59,520 nucleotides of DNA. It comes from Pseudovibrio sp. JCM 19062 (GTDB lineage Bacteria > Pseudomonadota > Alphaproteobacteria > Rhizobiales > Stappiaceae). The notes below the pieces were generated by a model that had not been told where the DNA came from, did not search any database, and was given only the letters and a program-made list of their open reading frames with translations. Positions 37,741 through 48,851 of the stretch are shown one piece after another. The stretch is taken from NCBI GenBank assembly GCA_001310715.1, contig BAXV01000021.1, forward strand, positions 1 through 59,520, in the 5' to 3' direction. Numbering within the stretch: position 1 is the stretch's first letter; each line of letters opens with the position of its first letter. The position numbers were made by a program, and so were the translations under genes.

Positions 37741-38303
37741 ATTTATTAACTCCTCAAAAGTCGGTATGTGCGCCAGAAAGGCCCCACCCTTCACCTTTTA
37801 CAAGTCGACCCGAGAATTCAAATAAGGTCAACCATACTCTCGACAAAGAAGAGAACGCATTAAAGAGCACTTCTCCTGCCCAATAGGGAAGCGCTTAAAG
37901 TTATGTCTTGCAGTAATATTAGTCCCAAAACGCAACTAAATGCCGCAGTAGCTGCTATAAATACAAGAATTCGCAATTACATGCCAACATGCAACTTGCT
38001 TATATTTCACAGAACTACCGCTTCTTCATTGTTATTTTGCACAGGTTTAACGCATCAGAGGTGCCGCGACTTTTGAGATTGCCGCAACCTTTGAGCGAGC
38101 TGGCTAAAGATTCTGGTGTAGCTTGGATACAGGTTACCGATTTTCCGCAAAATCTCTCGTTTTGGGAAAAAAATGTTAGTTTTTTTTCATCCAAAGCAAG
38201 GTAACACGTATTTCCCATGCCTTGACGAACCCCCATTACATCGCTTTTTTAGGGGTACTGGAATTACTAATAATAACGCTTGGTGCGCAGCCGGAGAGTA
38301 GAA
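37741..38303. promoter_or_regulatory. Intergenic region, ilvE to haloacid dehalogenase
   Basis: 563 bp between divergent genes, AT-rich with several homopolymer runs. Short open frames on both strands lack ribosome sites and family likeness. I see nothing beyond presumed promoters. Confidence 0.4.
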
Positions 38304-38966
38304 ATGAGCCACTCGGTTTTTGTTTTTGACGCCTATGGAACCCTTTTTGACGTGCATGCAGCCGCCAGAAAGCACATGGACGCTGTGGGGCCTGAAGGCG
38401 AAAAGCTCTCATACATCTGGAGAGAGAAGCAACTTGAGTATTCCTGGGTGCGCGCGCTGATGGGTCAATACGTGGACTTCTGGGAGCTAACCATCCAAGC
38501 ACTGGACACAGCTTTCGCGCTCGTTCCGGAAGCCAATAAAGCAGCGCGTGACCAGCTGCTGGCTGCCTATTGGGAGTTGGATTGCTACCCTGAAGTTCCG
38601 CAGCTTTTGAAAGATCTGCGTGCACGCGGGTCCAAGCTTGCGATCTTGTCGAATGCTCCTATGAAGATGATGGATGGTGCCCTTAAGAACGCGGGCATTA
38701 CGGATTCCTTTGACGAGGTTTTCTCAGTTGATCCGGTAAAGACCTATAAGCCCAATCCAGAGGTTTATGATCTGGTCACAACCCATTTCCGTCTTTATCC
38801 AGAAGCAATCTCATTCCAGTCCAGCAACCGCTGGGATATTGCTGGCGCCACCAAGTACGGGATGCGAACAGTCTGGGTGAACCGTGCACAGAAGCCTGAT
38901 GAATACGCGGATCTGTCGCCATTTGCTGTTCTGAAAGATCTAAGCGGGCTGCCTGCTCTTGGGTAA
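38304..38966 (+). CDS. Haloacid dehalogenase, type II (L-2-haloacid dehalogenase)
   Basis: HAD-superfamily hydrolase of 220 residues, unbroken. The nucleophile aspartate is in VFVFDAYGTLFDVHAAA; motif II is LAILSNAPMKM; the lysine is in VKTYKPNPEVYDL; the C-terminal FQSSNRWDIAGATKYGMRTV with WVNR is diagnostic of type II L-2-haloacid dehalogenases, which replace the halogen of 2-haloacids by hydroxyl. Such enzymes are common in marine bacteria exposed to organohalogens. The start MSHSVFVFD is supported by GGAG upstream. Confidence 0.92.
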   Translation: MSHSVFVFDAYGTLFDVHAAARKHMDAVGPEGEKLSYIWREKQLEYSWVRALMGQYVDFWELTIQALDTAFALVPEANKAARDQLLAAYWELDCYPEVPQLLKDLRARGSKLAILSNAPMKMMDGALKNAGITDSFDEVFSVDPVKTYKPNPEVYDLVTTHFRLYPEAISFQSSNRWDIAGATKYGMRTVWVNRAQKPDEYADLSPFAVLKDLSGLPALG

Positions 38967-39193
38967 CGCTTGAGATTTGCTTGCCGAAATCTAGGCCATT
39001 TGGCTTTTGTAAGCCCATTTCTGTGGCCATGTGAGCTTAAACTCACGTGGCTCAGTAAATATACTTGCCCTTATCCCGTGTAGGTTTCATATTTGGAATC
39101 AGCAATTTTGAAGAGTGCAAGTAATTGGCGTCACCTGAGTTTCATGTTTCATGGATTTAAAAATAATGGCACAGGCCACGGCCTGGTGAACTG

Positions 39194-40047
39194 ATGGCCC
39201 TAGGTCTAGGCGCTGCGTGTTTTGGGAGCATTCCATATTTTGCCAAGGCGGGCTTTGCCGCTGGCATCTCACCGGGGGCTGCTGTTTTCCTTCGCTATAT
39301 TCTGCCTGCTGTTTTACTTGCCCCCTATCTGCCACAAGCACTTAAGTCTGGCCCAAGCAGTCGGCAATATGTGTTGTTTGGCATGATCATGGGGCTCGGG
39401 GCATGGAGTTACTTTTACGCTCTGAGTGAGCTGCCGGTTTATCTGGCAGCAAGCCTGTTCTTCTCCTACCCGGCACTATTGGTGATTTTGAGAGGGATCG
39501 GCGGTGCAAGACTACGCAACAGTGACTGGCTTACACTTGGTTTGGTCTTATGTGCGCTGCTGATTATCATCGCTTTGACGCCACTGCCTGACGTTGACCT
39601 GACCGCCGTTGCAATCGGACTGATAGGGCCGCTGTCATACGGTGGCCTTCAATTGGTCAGCCGGAGAACACCAAGCTATCTCCCTTCCCTTGCAATTGCT
39701 GCATGCATCTTTTCTGGTGCGCTGGTGATGGCGGTTCCGTTTGCGCTGATGGAACTGACGCTCTGGCAAGGAGCAGGCACAGCACCAATGGTGATGCCCA
39801 TTCTGGGATTGGCGCTGATTGCAGGATTGTTGCCGCAGTTTCTGCTTGCCTTTGGCAGTTCTGACCGGTCTGGCCGGAAGACAGCTTATACAACCGGTTT
39901 CATTGAATTTGGCCTTGCGATCCTGACTGGCTATCTGTCTTCGCCGAACCGCTGGGGATCGGGCAAGCGCTTGGCTTTGCCTTTTTGCTTGGCGCACTTT
40001 ACCTAAGCCACGAGCCATCCCGGCTGCCCAGATATTTGCAGGACTGA
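39194..40047 (+). CDS. EamA/DMT-family transporter
   Basis: Drug/metabolite transporter superfamily protein of about 285 residues with 10 membrane helices and two EamA halves. It begins MALGLGAACFGSIPYFAKAG; helices include LFGMIMGLGAWSYFYALSEL, YLAASLFFSYPALLVILRG and LLIIIALTPLPDVDLTAVAI. Near 39930 the frame breaks; the corrected end reads WLSVFAEPLGIGQALGFAFL and LPRYLQD with the stop at 40045-40047. The real N-terminus may start about 47 bases further upstream if one more base is missing. Substrate unknown. Confidence 0.82.
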
Positions 40048-40082
40048 TCAACAAGTCATCAGCCCTGCTGTGTCTTTTGGTA

Positions 40083-40663
40083 TCAGGTTTCTGCGCGGGT
40101 GATCCACTTATAACGTGCAGGCGCTTCATAGGCTTCGATCTGATCAAGCAGTTCTACCGGGTTGTCACCAACGAGCAACATGTCACGGTGGACCTTCTTC
40201 ATAAAGTCTTCTTCCTGGATGAAATCCAGATAAGCCAGCATGCGTCCGTAAAACCCGTTGGCGTTGTAAAGCGCACATGGCTTTTTGTGGTAGCCCAGTT
40301 GCCCCCATGTCCAAACTTCGAAGAGCTCTTCCATAGTACCAAGACCGCCCGGAAGCGCCACAAACGCATCAGACATATCCGCCATCATCGCTTTACGCTC
40401 GTGCATGGAGCCAACGATATGAAGACTGGTCAGGGATTTATGAGCTAACTCTTTTACTGCCAAGCTTCCGGCAGGACGCCGACAACTTCACCGCCAGCTT
40501 CCAGCGCTGCATTTGCAACAGTGCCCATCAGGCCAACTTCTGCGCCGCCATAAACCAAACGGTTACCGCGCTTGGCAATCTCAGTGCCTAAAAGGCGTGC
40601 AGCTGCTTCGTATTCCGGGCGTTTCCCCATTGATGATCCGCAAAAAACGCAGATTGATGCCAT
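40083..40663 (-). CDS. LOG-family phosphoribohydrolase (TIGR00730)
   Basis: LOG-family Rossmann-fold protein of about 193 residues, often annotated cytokinin riboside 5'-monophosphate phosphoribohydrolase; bacterial members hydrolyse nucleoside monophosphates. It starts MASICVFCGSSMGKRPEYEA; RLVYGGAEVGLMGTVANAAL and the signature VALPGGLGTMEELFEVWTW are clear. A break near 40458 separates the two halves (PEAWQ / ELAHKSLTSL). It follows the M20 peptidase gene on the same strand, about 80 bases apart from the latter's end being on its other side, that is, upstream in transcription. Confidence 0.9.
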
Positions 40664-40759
40664 TTCAAATCTCCATAGGGCAGAGCAAAAAAACTCGAAA
40701 ATTCAAAGGATGCTGGCTCCGAACAAATCAACTCGGAGCCAAGTCTCGTGGTTCGCAGA

Positions 40760-42146
40760 TTACTTTGCCAGTTCTTCCAGAACGCGAGCCCAAGAGCGGA
40801 TCCCCTTATGGAAGCTCTTTAGCTCATATTTCTCGTTTGGCGAATGGATCTGATCCTCATCCAGACCAAAACCGATCAGCAGACTGTCCATGTCGAGGGT
40901 GCGCTTGAAGCTGCCGACAATAGGAATGGAGCCTCCACAGCCCACCAGAGCTGCGGGCTTGCCCCACTCAGCGGTAAGCGCGGCGCGGCCTTTTGCCAAA
41001 GCTGGTGCATCAAAGTCCATGCGCAGGGCACGGTCCCCGCCATGAGGATGCAGTTCCAGTTCAAAATCTGCTGGTGTTTTGGACTTCAGATAAGCGTGGA
41101 AGCTTCTCTGATTTTCGCCGGATCCTGATCACCAACCAAACGGAAGGAGACTTTTGCGTTCGCTTCTGCAGGGATAACGGTTTTGAAGCCAGCGCCGGTG
41201 TACCCGCCCCACATGCCGTTGACTTCGCAGGTTGGACGCGCCCAAAGCTGCTCGAGACCAGAACGATCTTTCTCACCGCCCAAATCTTTCAGGCCAATAC
41301 CGCCAAGGAATTCTTCGGTAGAGAAGCCGAGGTTCTGCCACATCTCCTTGACGTCTTCCGGCAGTTCCAGAACACCGTCATAGAACCCTGGCAGGGTGAT
41401 GCGGCCATTTTCATCGCGCAGGCCTGCAATCATGTCAGAAAGAACATGAAGCGGGTTGCGTGCTGCACCGCCATACATGCCGGAATGCAGGTCTTTACTC
41501 GGGCCTTTCAGGGTGATTTCTTCACCGACCAGACCACGCAACATGACTGAGATCGCTGGGGTGTCCTTGTCCCACATGGACGTATCACAAACGAGGGCAA
41601 GATCCTTGGACAGCTCCTCTTTGTTTGCATCAAGAACGGCTGAAGGGATGGCGATCCGCTCTCTTCTTCACCTTCCAACAGGACAGAGATGTTGATTGGA
41701 ACATCACCGGCTTCTTCAATCCAGGCGCGGACAGCTTCGACAAACGTCATCAACTGACCTTTGTCATCGTTTGCTCCGCGTGCAACGATCATTTTTGAAC
41801 CGTCTTCACGGGTCACAATTTGCGGGTCAAATGGGTCTGCGTTCCAAAGTTCAATCGGATCAACAGGTTGAACATCGTAGTGACCATAAAACAGCACGTG
41901 CGGGCCAGGCTTTCCTTCTGCAACGCGGTGACCAACAACCATCGGATGACCGGTGGTGTCCCTGACTTCTGATGGAATGCCAATTGCGGTTAGTTCGCGG
42001 GCCATCCATTCAGCAGCTTGGCGGCAATCTCCCTTATATTCAGGGTCGGTAGAAATACTTTTGATACGCAGTAGTTCAAACAAACGGTCGAGACTTTGAT
42101 CCAGGTTTTGATCAATACGTTCAAGGACTTTGTCAAGTTTCGACAT
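40760..42146 (-). CDS. M20 family dipeptidase
   Basis: Zinc metallopeptidase of the M20 dipeptidase group, about 463 residues. It starts MSKLDKVLERIDQNLDQSLD. Metal ligands: histidine and aspartate region FYGHYDVQPVDP, aspartate in ARGANDDKGQLMTF, glutamates in LLEGEEESGSPSL, then DTSMWDKDTPAISV. The dimerisation domain has KDLHSGMYGGAARNPLHVLS and AGFKTVIPAEANAKVSFRLV. The C-terminus reads GCGGSIPIVGSFKRTL and EDQIHSPNEKYEL with the last histidine. Breaks near 41650, 41580 and 41090. Probably degrades dipeptides or N-acyl amino acids. Confidence 0.9.
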
Positions 42147-42503
42147 GCTTCATTCCTTTGTAGGGCAGGCTCGTGTTTATCACCTGTAGGATGGGAAAGT
42201 ACGCAGTTCACTGCGTAGATATGAGGCTGTTAGAAGCTCTAACATGATTTTTGAAGCCAATGCTATGGCTATGCGTTTCTAACCACTTTTAATTCCGTCT
42301 CACTGTTTAATCAGATCGGTTAAACTCTTTTAAGAGGCGTGGGCGATACTTTTAAAAATCAAGGCACACAAGATGCCCTGCGAAGCGGAATTTGGCTGAG
42401 CTTCAGGTGGTGGCAGCTGTGGCGTCGCTAAAAGACTGTTCTGCTATCTCTAACATTGCACCTAATGGTCCCTATATGAGTTTCATTAGGACTGGAGATT
42501 ACG
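42147..42503. promoter_or_regulatory. Intergenic region
   Basis: 357 bp between the divergent M20 peptidase and small helical protein genes. No gene or clear repeat is visible; presumed promoters only. Confidence 0.35.
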
Positions 42504-42892
42504 ATGCACATACTTGTTGATCGCATTTACGACAAAACAGGGATAGACCCTGAAAAGGTGACGCCTGCTGTGGGGATCATATTGAACTTCATTGCTAAAA
42601 ATTGCACGCAAACGGAGCTTGAGGCTTTGTTCAAGGCCTTCTCTGCTGCTGAGGGTTTTCTTGCAATTGATGAGTCTACTGAGAATAAGGGCCTTTTAGG
42701 TGGCTTGTCAGTAAGATGAATGCAAGCGTTGGCGTACTGGCTGCCTTGAATGAAATGACAAGTCTCGGTCTTTCTGTGGAAGAAATCCACAAGGTTGCCA
42801 GGGAGACTATTGAGTACACCCGCGAAAAGATAGGGCCAGAAATGACCGACGAGATTGTGGCTCGGGTCCCCGGCCTTGCTGAAATCGCCTAG
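42504..42892 (+). CDS. Small helical conserved hypothetical protein
   Basis: Protein of about 130 residues, hydrophilic and probably all-helical. The first part (MHILVDRIYDKTGIDPEKVT, PAVGIILNFIAKNCTQTELE, ALFKAFSAAEGFLAID) and, after a missing base near 42717, the second part (NASVGVLAALNEMTSLGLS, VEEIHKVARETIEYTREKIG, DEIVARVPGLAEIA) look like DUF2780/DUF2267-type proteins, but I cannot assign it. GGAG upstream of the start. It ends before an extremely strong terminator shared with the convergent LuxR gene. Confidence 0.62.
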
Positions 42893-42941
42893 ACATAACA
42901 GTGACGCGTAAAAGTCTAGCTTTAGAAACTAGGCGCTACAC

Positions 42942-42986
42942 CACACAAAAGGCAGACACATTCTTGATGTGTCTGCCTTTTGTGTG
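42942..42986. terminator. Very strong bidirectional terminator
   Basis: Perfect stem of 20 bp: CACACAAAAGGCAGACACAT pairs with ATGTGTCTGCCTTTTGTGTG around TCTTG. It lies between the convergent small protein gene (stop at 42892) and the luxR-type gene (stop at 43005). Confidence 0.88.
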
Positions 42987-43004
42987 AGTATAAAAGACGT
43001 CTGG

Positions 43005-43706
43005 TTAGATCTTAATCTGACCGTAGCGCAACGCTTCAACCACTGTGTGTGTTTTGTTGGAGGCATTGAGCTTGGCACTTGCGTTCTGCAGGTGCGCATG
43101 AACCGTTCTTTGTGAGATTTCCAGAAGCTCTGCAATCTCATGTGCCGTTTTGCCCAGCGCGGTCAACTCCAGAACCCGGCGCTCACGGGCGGACAGATCT
43201 CCCGGTCTTTGGTCGGAGATGACCCCGAGTTCAAACAAGCGTCTGAACGCTGCGGAACAAACGATCTCCAGCGAAGCCAAGTCATAGGCTTCTGCCGCAA
43301 TTTGATGACCTGCGCCAACAACCATTGCTTGGAACGGATGAAGTGCATCCACCGGGATCACCATGACCCGCGCACCTTCTCCGATTGCTGCAAAGAGCTC
43401 GGAGTTGCCTGTATCTGCATTGGAGACAGGCCAAATCACCGGGCGATTGCCCGATAGTCCCAGCATAAGTGCGTTATCGCCTGCACTCAGTGCTGTCCGC
43501 TCGACGCCGCCATTGCGCTCATCAGGCCAGCGGAACCTATGGACCAAACTGTCAATTGTCCTGTTTGGCATAGGAAGCCCCGTAATGAGGATATGGGATG
43601 CTCCCAGTCGCCTCAGATAGGATTCAACAATGTCCAGAACGGGCTTTGCTGCCCGTGCTTCTGCAATCGCTCTTACCTTTGCATCGATATCTGAAGTATC
43701 GTTCAT
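43005..43706 (-). CDS. LuxR-family transcriptional regulator
   Basis: Regulator of 233 residues, unbroken, with an N-terminal autoinducer-binding-like domain (VLDIVESYLRRLGASHILIT, AFRRLFELGVISDQRPGDLS at its end) and a C-terminal LuxR helix-turn-helix: LSARERRVLELTALGKTAHE, IAELLEISQRTVHAHLQNAS, AKLNASNKTHTVVEALRYGQ. No luxI-type synthase is in the window, so it would be an orphan (solo) receptor. Members of this group in Hyphomicrobiales include VjbR-like virulence regulators. Targets unknown. Confidence 0.88.
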   Translation of the reverse strand: MNDTSDIDAKVRAIAEARAAKPVLDIVESYLRRLGASHILITGLPMPNRTIDSLVHRFRWPDERNGGVERTALSAGDNALMLGLSGNRPVIWPVSNADTGNSELFAAIGEGARVMVIPVDALHPFQAMVVGAGHQIAAEAYDLASLEIVCSAAFRRLFELGVISDQRPGDLSARERRVLELTALGKTAHEIAELLEISQRTVHAHLQNASAKLNASNKTHTVVEALRYGQIKI

Positions 43707-44459
43707 TTGCCCTGCTTTCCCGTTCCTATCCGCTTGGCACTCGCTCTAGTGCTGCTGGATTGAAGACGCACTTGCCCACCTGACATACCGAAGGCATGCC
43801 AACTCAATTTCGCAAACCAATGGTTTGCGCAGGTAAATCCGAAAACTCTCAGTCCTGGATGGCTGTTCAGCGAAAGGCGGTGACAAGGTGGAGTATGGCC
43901 AAGACCTTTCTCTCACTCATTAAATGCTATCGCACGCCTGTTAAACGCTCTGTTTTGCAGTTTACGGGCAATTTCTTATGCCGCCTCGCTTCTGCAAGAT
44001 GTAACCATCTCTTGTATTTCTGCGTATGTTTTTATTGCACTCAGATCACGTGCACTTACAGCAATCTCGGCAATACGGTCATTCCTATTTTCGAAGGCAG
44101 GTCAACTGACCTCCAAGTATTCAGAGTACTGACAAACAATACTCTCACTGTTGCCCCATAGAACCCGTAGCTATAACGGCTTTATCCATGAGCTATTTCG
44201 CAATAAGTCCGAAATATATAGAGTAAGAGTGCGAGGCTACTTCTCTGCTCTCGGCAATAGTAACAGCGTTACATGCCCTAGGGTCAATTGCGACAAGTTT
44301 AGGATAAATTAAGCTAATGCGAAAACTATCCAACTATTGTCACATCAGTAGTTCTGCACTTAACGCAGTGTTTTGGCCGATTGTTATCCAACCTCGTCCT
44401 AACGCATAGCTTGAAACCGTTGAAGGTTCCTTCGTATAAAGTTATCAGAAGGACATGGG
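43707..44459. promoter_or_regulatory. Long intergenic region between luxR-type gene and mutA
   Basis: 753 bp, the longest gene-free stretch of the left and middle parts. A 121-codon open frame at 43796-44161 has no plausible start site or family likeness. It must hold promoters for both divergent genes. I see no cobalamin riboswitch box and no strong inverted repeat. Confidence 0.4.
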
Positions 44460-46457
44460 ATGGACATGCAAAACATTGATTTTCCAAGTAATTTCCTAGA
44501 AGCCTCGCGAAGCGACTGGGAAGCATCTGCTGCGTGCCCTCAAAGGCGCTGCACTGGATGGACTAAACACACCAATTGCCGGTGGCCTTGAGATTAAACC
44601 AATATACCAAGGCCACACCGACAGTGCTCCACTGCAATTGAGGGAGTGCGCTCGCCCTTGGAAGATCATTCAACGTAGTGATCATCCCGTCATTTCCCAA
44701 GCCAATGCCCAGATGCTCGAGGACCTTGAGGGAGGTGCCGACGGTATCGAGTTGGTTTTGCCTGCCTCCCCTCGCGTTTTCGCTGGTGGACTGAGCGTTC
44801 AGCGCATCGACGGAATGCTGAAGCTGCTTGATGGGGTTAAGCCTGATCTTATCGATATCCGCCTCGACTGTGGCTTTGAAGGGAGTGCAACGCTTGCGCT
44901 GCTGGTTGAGACCTGCAAGCGTATGGGTGTTGGTGCAGACCAATTGACCGTACAAGGCGTCTTTGATCCACTTGCTGTGTTCGTCAGTTCGGGGTGCGTA
45001 CGCGATTCATTTGAACAGCTGGCCCTACGTGCGCAGGACCTTGTGGGGTATGCGCGCAAAAACGGTATTCAAGGCACCTTGCTACGTGCTGACGGGCGCT
45101 GTTATCATGATGCTGGCGCCAACAGTGTTCAGGAGCTTGGGCTTACGCTTGCCAGCCTGCTCCACCATATGCGCACGCTGGAAGCAGGTAATCTGCCTGC
45201 CGAAGACCTTCCCAAATACGTTTCTGCCAGCCTGAGTGCCAATGCAGACCAGTTCGGGACCATTGTGAAGGCGCGTGCGATGCGTCATTTATGGGCCCGT
45301 CTTCTGGATGCTGCACAGCTTCCTGTCGTGCCGCTCCATCTTCATATGGAGACGAGCTGGCGGATGATGACCAAGCGCGATCCGTGGGTGAACATGCTGC
45401 GCACGACCGTTGCGGCATTTGCTGCGGGGATTGGCGGCGCTGATAGTGTAACGGTTCTGCCCTTCACAACTCCTCTTGGTTTGCCGAATGCCTTTGCACG
45501 CCGAATTGCACGCAACACGCAACTCATTCTGTGCGAAGAAAGCAATCTGGCACAGGTCAGCGACCCGGCAGCGGGCTGCGGGCTGGTCGAAGAGCGCACG
45601 CAAGAGCTTGCCAATGCCGCGTGGTCCTATTTCCAGAAGATCGAGCAGGACGGTGGCCTTATTGGAGCGCTGACCTCTGGTGCCGTTTATTCTGATGTTA
45701 CTGCATCAAAACGGGAAGAGGACAAATCGGTTGCAACGGGCCGTTATCCGTTGACCGGCACAAGCGCCTTCCCGAACCTTGATGAGCTTGATGTTGAGGT
45801 TTTGAAAGCTGACACTGATCAGATCGGCGAGATTGCAACCCGCATTGACTTGCCGGAACCTGATAGCAACGGCCAACTGATTGAAGCGGTCGCCAAAGCG
45901 CTTATTGATGGTGCTGGCCTCGTTGACATTCAGGCCAGCCGACAGCAAGTGGGCAGCAATGAATGTCAGCGGCTTCCGCTTGCTCGTCTGGCGGCACCTT
46001 TTGAGACCCTGCGAGACAAAGCAGATTCATTAAAAGAGGCTCAAGGCACTTTGCCTCAGGTCTTCCTGGCCACGCTTGGCCCAGTCGCTCAGCATACGGC
46101 CCGCTCCGCGTTTTCGAGTAATTTTTACGCAACTGGCGGGTTTGCCAGTGACGGTGGCAAGCTGTTTGAGAGCATTGACGAGCTGGTTTCCGGTTTCCAG
46201 ATCAGCGGTGCCAAGGTTGCCTGCATCTGTTCCTCCGACAAGGTGTATGAGGAGCAGGCGCTTGAAGTTCTGAAGCGGCTGAGGGCAGCAGGTGCCGAGC
46301 GCGTTACGCTGGCTGGTCGTCCGAAGGATTTGCTTGCGGAGCTGGTCGAGAATGGCTTGATGGAACCATATACCAGGGCTGTGATATGCTGGTTGAATTG
46401 AAGGCGTGTTTTGAAGTGGTAGGCGTTTCGCTCTCTGACCAAGTGGAGGCAATTTGA
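44460..46457 (+). CDS. mutA: Methylmalonyl-CoA mutase small (beta) subunit
   Basis: Non-catalytic subunit of the heterodimeric B12 enzyme converting methylmalonyl-CoA to succinyl-CoA; about 666 residues. AAGGAC precedes the ATG. One break near 44530; then [60 protein letters not shown] and [20 protein letters not shown] are family-typical, as is [20 protein letters not shown]. The C-terminal domain is B12-fold but lacks the DxHxxG cobalamin motif, as expected for this subunit. A lost base near 46357 precedes [15 protein letters not shown]. The stop overlaps the mutB start. Confidence 0.93.
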
Positions 46458-48620
46458 TGAGCTTGTTTCCTGACTACACTAGCGTGGACTACAAGGACTG
46501 CGCCGCATCTGCTTCCTCTGACATGCAAGCAACATGGGAAACCCCGGAAGGCATTGCGGTTAAACCCGCCTATGGTCCTCACGATATTGACGGGCTGACG
46601 CATCTGAATACATGGCCGGGTCTGCCGCCTTACATGCGCGGGCCGTATCCAACCATGTATGTGCAACAGCCGTGGACCGTGCGCCAGTATGCTGGATTTT
46701 CGACCGCTGAAGATTCCAACGCTTTCTATCGCCGCAATCTGGCGGCGGGGCAGAAGGGTCTTTCCATCGCGTTTGATCTGGCGACGCACCGTGGGTACGA
46801 CAGTGACCACCACGTGTTGCCGGTGACGTGGGCATGGCCGGTGTTGCCATCGATTCCATTTATGACATGCGCACGCTCTTCTCCGGCATTCCGCTGGACA
46901 AGATGAGCGTTTCCATGACCATGAATGGCGCTGTTCTGCCTGTCATGGCGCTTTATATTGTTGCAGCCGAGGAGCAAGGCGTTCCTTCCGAAAAGCTGTC
47001 GGGGACTATTCAGAATGACATTCTGAAAGAGTTCATGGTTCGTAACACCTATATTTATCCACCAGCACCTTCCATGCGGATTATCTCGGATATCTTCGAT
47101 TACACCTCGACGCATATGCCGAAGTTCAACTCCATTTCCATTTCCGGCTACCACATGCAGGAAGCGGGGGCGACGGCTGATCTGGAGCTGGCGTTTACCA
47201 TCGCAGACGGCATTGAATATGCCCGTGCAGGTGTGGCAGCTGGTCTTGATATTGATGCGTTTGCCCCTCGCCTTTCCTTCTTCTGGGCGATTGGCATGAA
47301 CTTCTTTATGGAAGTTGCCAAACTGCGGGCAGCACGCCTGATCTGGGCCAAGCTGATGCAGGAGAACTTCCAGCCCAAGAACCCGAAGAGCCTGTCGCTG
47401 CGCACCCATTCGCAGACCTCTGGCTGGTCTTTGACGGCGCAGGATGTGTTCAACAACGTCATCCGCACGACTGTTGAAGCCATGGCAGCGACACAGGGGC
47501 ATACGCAGTCTCTGCATACCAATGCGCTGGATGAAGCGTTGGCATTGCCGACCGACTTTTCTGCGCGTATTGCCCGCAACACCCAGTTGTTCCTGCAGCA
47601 GGAAAGCGGGACCACCAAAACCATCGATCCGTGGGGTGGCTCTTATTACGTTGAGCGTCTGACGGCTGATCTTGCTGCCAAAGCCCTTGAGCATATTGCG
47701 GAGATCGAGAGCCTTGGCGGGATGGCAAAGGCGATTGAGAAGGGCATTCCGAAGCTTCGTATTGAGGAAGCTGCGGCCAAGACACAGGCCCGTATTGATA
47801 GTGGGCATCAAACTGTTGTTGGCGTGAACAAGTTCCGTCCTGACCGCGAAGAGGAACTTGACGTTCTGAAAGTGGACAACGAAGATGTTCGTGCCAAGCA
47901 GATTGAAAAACTCAGGCGTCTGCGTGCTGAGCGCAACGAAGAGGAGACACAGGCAGCCTTGAAGGCGCTGGAAGAGGCTGCTCGCTCCGGAGACGGCAAT
48001 CTTCTGGATCTTTGCGTGAAGGCAGCTCGAGTGAAAGCTTCTGTTGGCGAAATGTCTCTGGCGATGGAAAATGCGTTTGGTCGTCACAAGGCCGAGATCA
48101 AATCTATTGCTGGCGTTTACAAGCGTGAGGTAGGTGAAATGTCCGAGAGCATCTCCAAGATTGAACGGTTGGTTGAGGCATTTGAAGAAAACGACGGTCG
48201 CCGTCCTCGTATTCTTGTTGCCAAGATGGGGCAGGATGGTCATGACCGTGGACAGAAAGTGATCGCCTCTGCCTTTGCCGACCTTGGGTTTGACGTTGAC
48301 ATCGGGCCGTTGTTCGCAACCCCGGAAGAGGCTGCCCGCCAAGCCGTGGAGAACGATGTTCATATTGTTGGCGTTTCCTCTCTTGCTGCGGGCCATCTGA
48401 CGCTTGTTCCGGCGTTGAAGAAGGCTCTCGCTGATGAGGGCCGTGAAGACATCATGATCGTTGTGGGCGGTGTTGTGCCTCCGCAGGATTATGATGAGCT
48501 TTATGCCTCTGGTGCCTCTGCAATCTTCCCTCCGGGCACGGTGATTTCCGAAGCAGCTCAAGGCTTATTCAGGAGCTTAACGAAAAGCTGGGCTACGAGC
48601 CAAAGCAGGCCGCTGAATAA
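46457..48620 (+). CDS. mutB: Methylmalonyl-CoA mutase large (alpha) subunit
   Basis: Catalytic subunit, 722 codons once two bases are restored (near 46825 and 48572). The TIM barrel has [70 protein letters not shown] and [20 protein letters not shown] with active-site tyrosine. [20 protein letters not shown] follows. The C-terminal B12 domain carries [20 protein letters not shown], the DxHxxG cobalamin-ligand motif, and [20 protein letters not shown]. Four-base overlap with mutA. A hairpin follows after 65 bases. Confidence 0.95.
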
Positions 48621-48684
48621 CGCATCGGAACTGGCTCTAAAGCCGATAACTATAAGTGGCACAACTGGTTGTCACCTCCTCAAA

Positions 48685-48719
48685 GCGTGACGGCGATACA
48701 GCTGCTATCGCCTTCACGC
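48685..48719 (+). terminator. Hairpin after mutAB
   Basis: GCGTGA-C-GGCGATA pairs with TATCGCC-T-TCACGC around CAGCTGC. A second, smaller hairpin (CTGCCTG / CAGGCAG) follows, but no T run, so termination is uncertain. Confidence 0.5.
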
Positions 48720-48851
48720 TCGCTCTGCCTGCCCTGCCTGAGCAGGCAGACTGCGATGCATTGTACATTTGGCGAATGATGCTAATATATTAGAGATGAG
48801 CGAAGTCATTCTCGTTCCCTATCAAAACTTCCAGAAATCAGGCACATAACA

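Noticed and set aside
43796..44161. 121-codon frame in the gap before mutA
   Set aside because: No ribosome site, odd composition (many cysteines and phenylalanines) and no likeness to known proteins.
43707..44459. Cobalamin riboswitch upstream of mutAB
   Set aside because: I looked for the B12-box-like core and paired stems and found none; mutAB is not normally under such control.
46726..48561. 611-codon open frame on the minus strand opposite mutB
   Set aside because: It is the antisense of a strongly conserved catalytic gene and shows no family likeness; long antisense frames are common opposite codon-biased genes.
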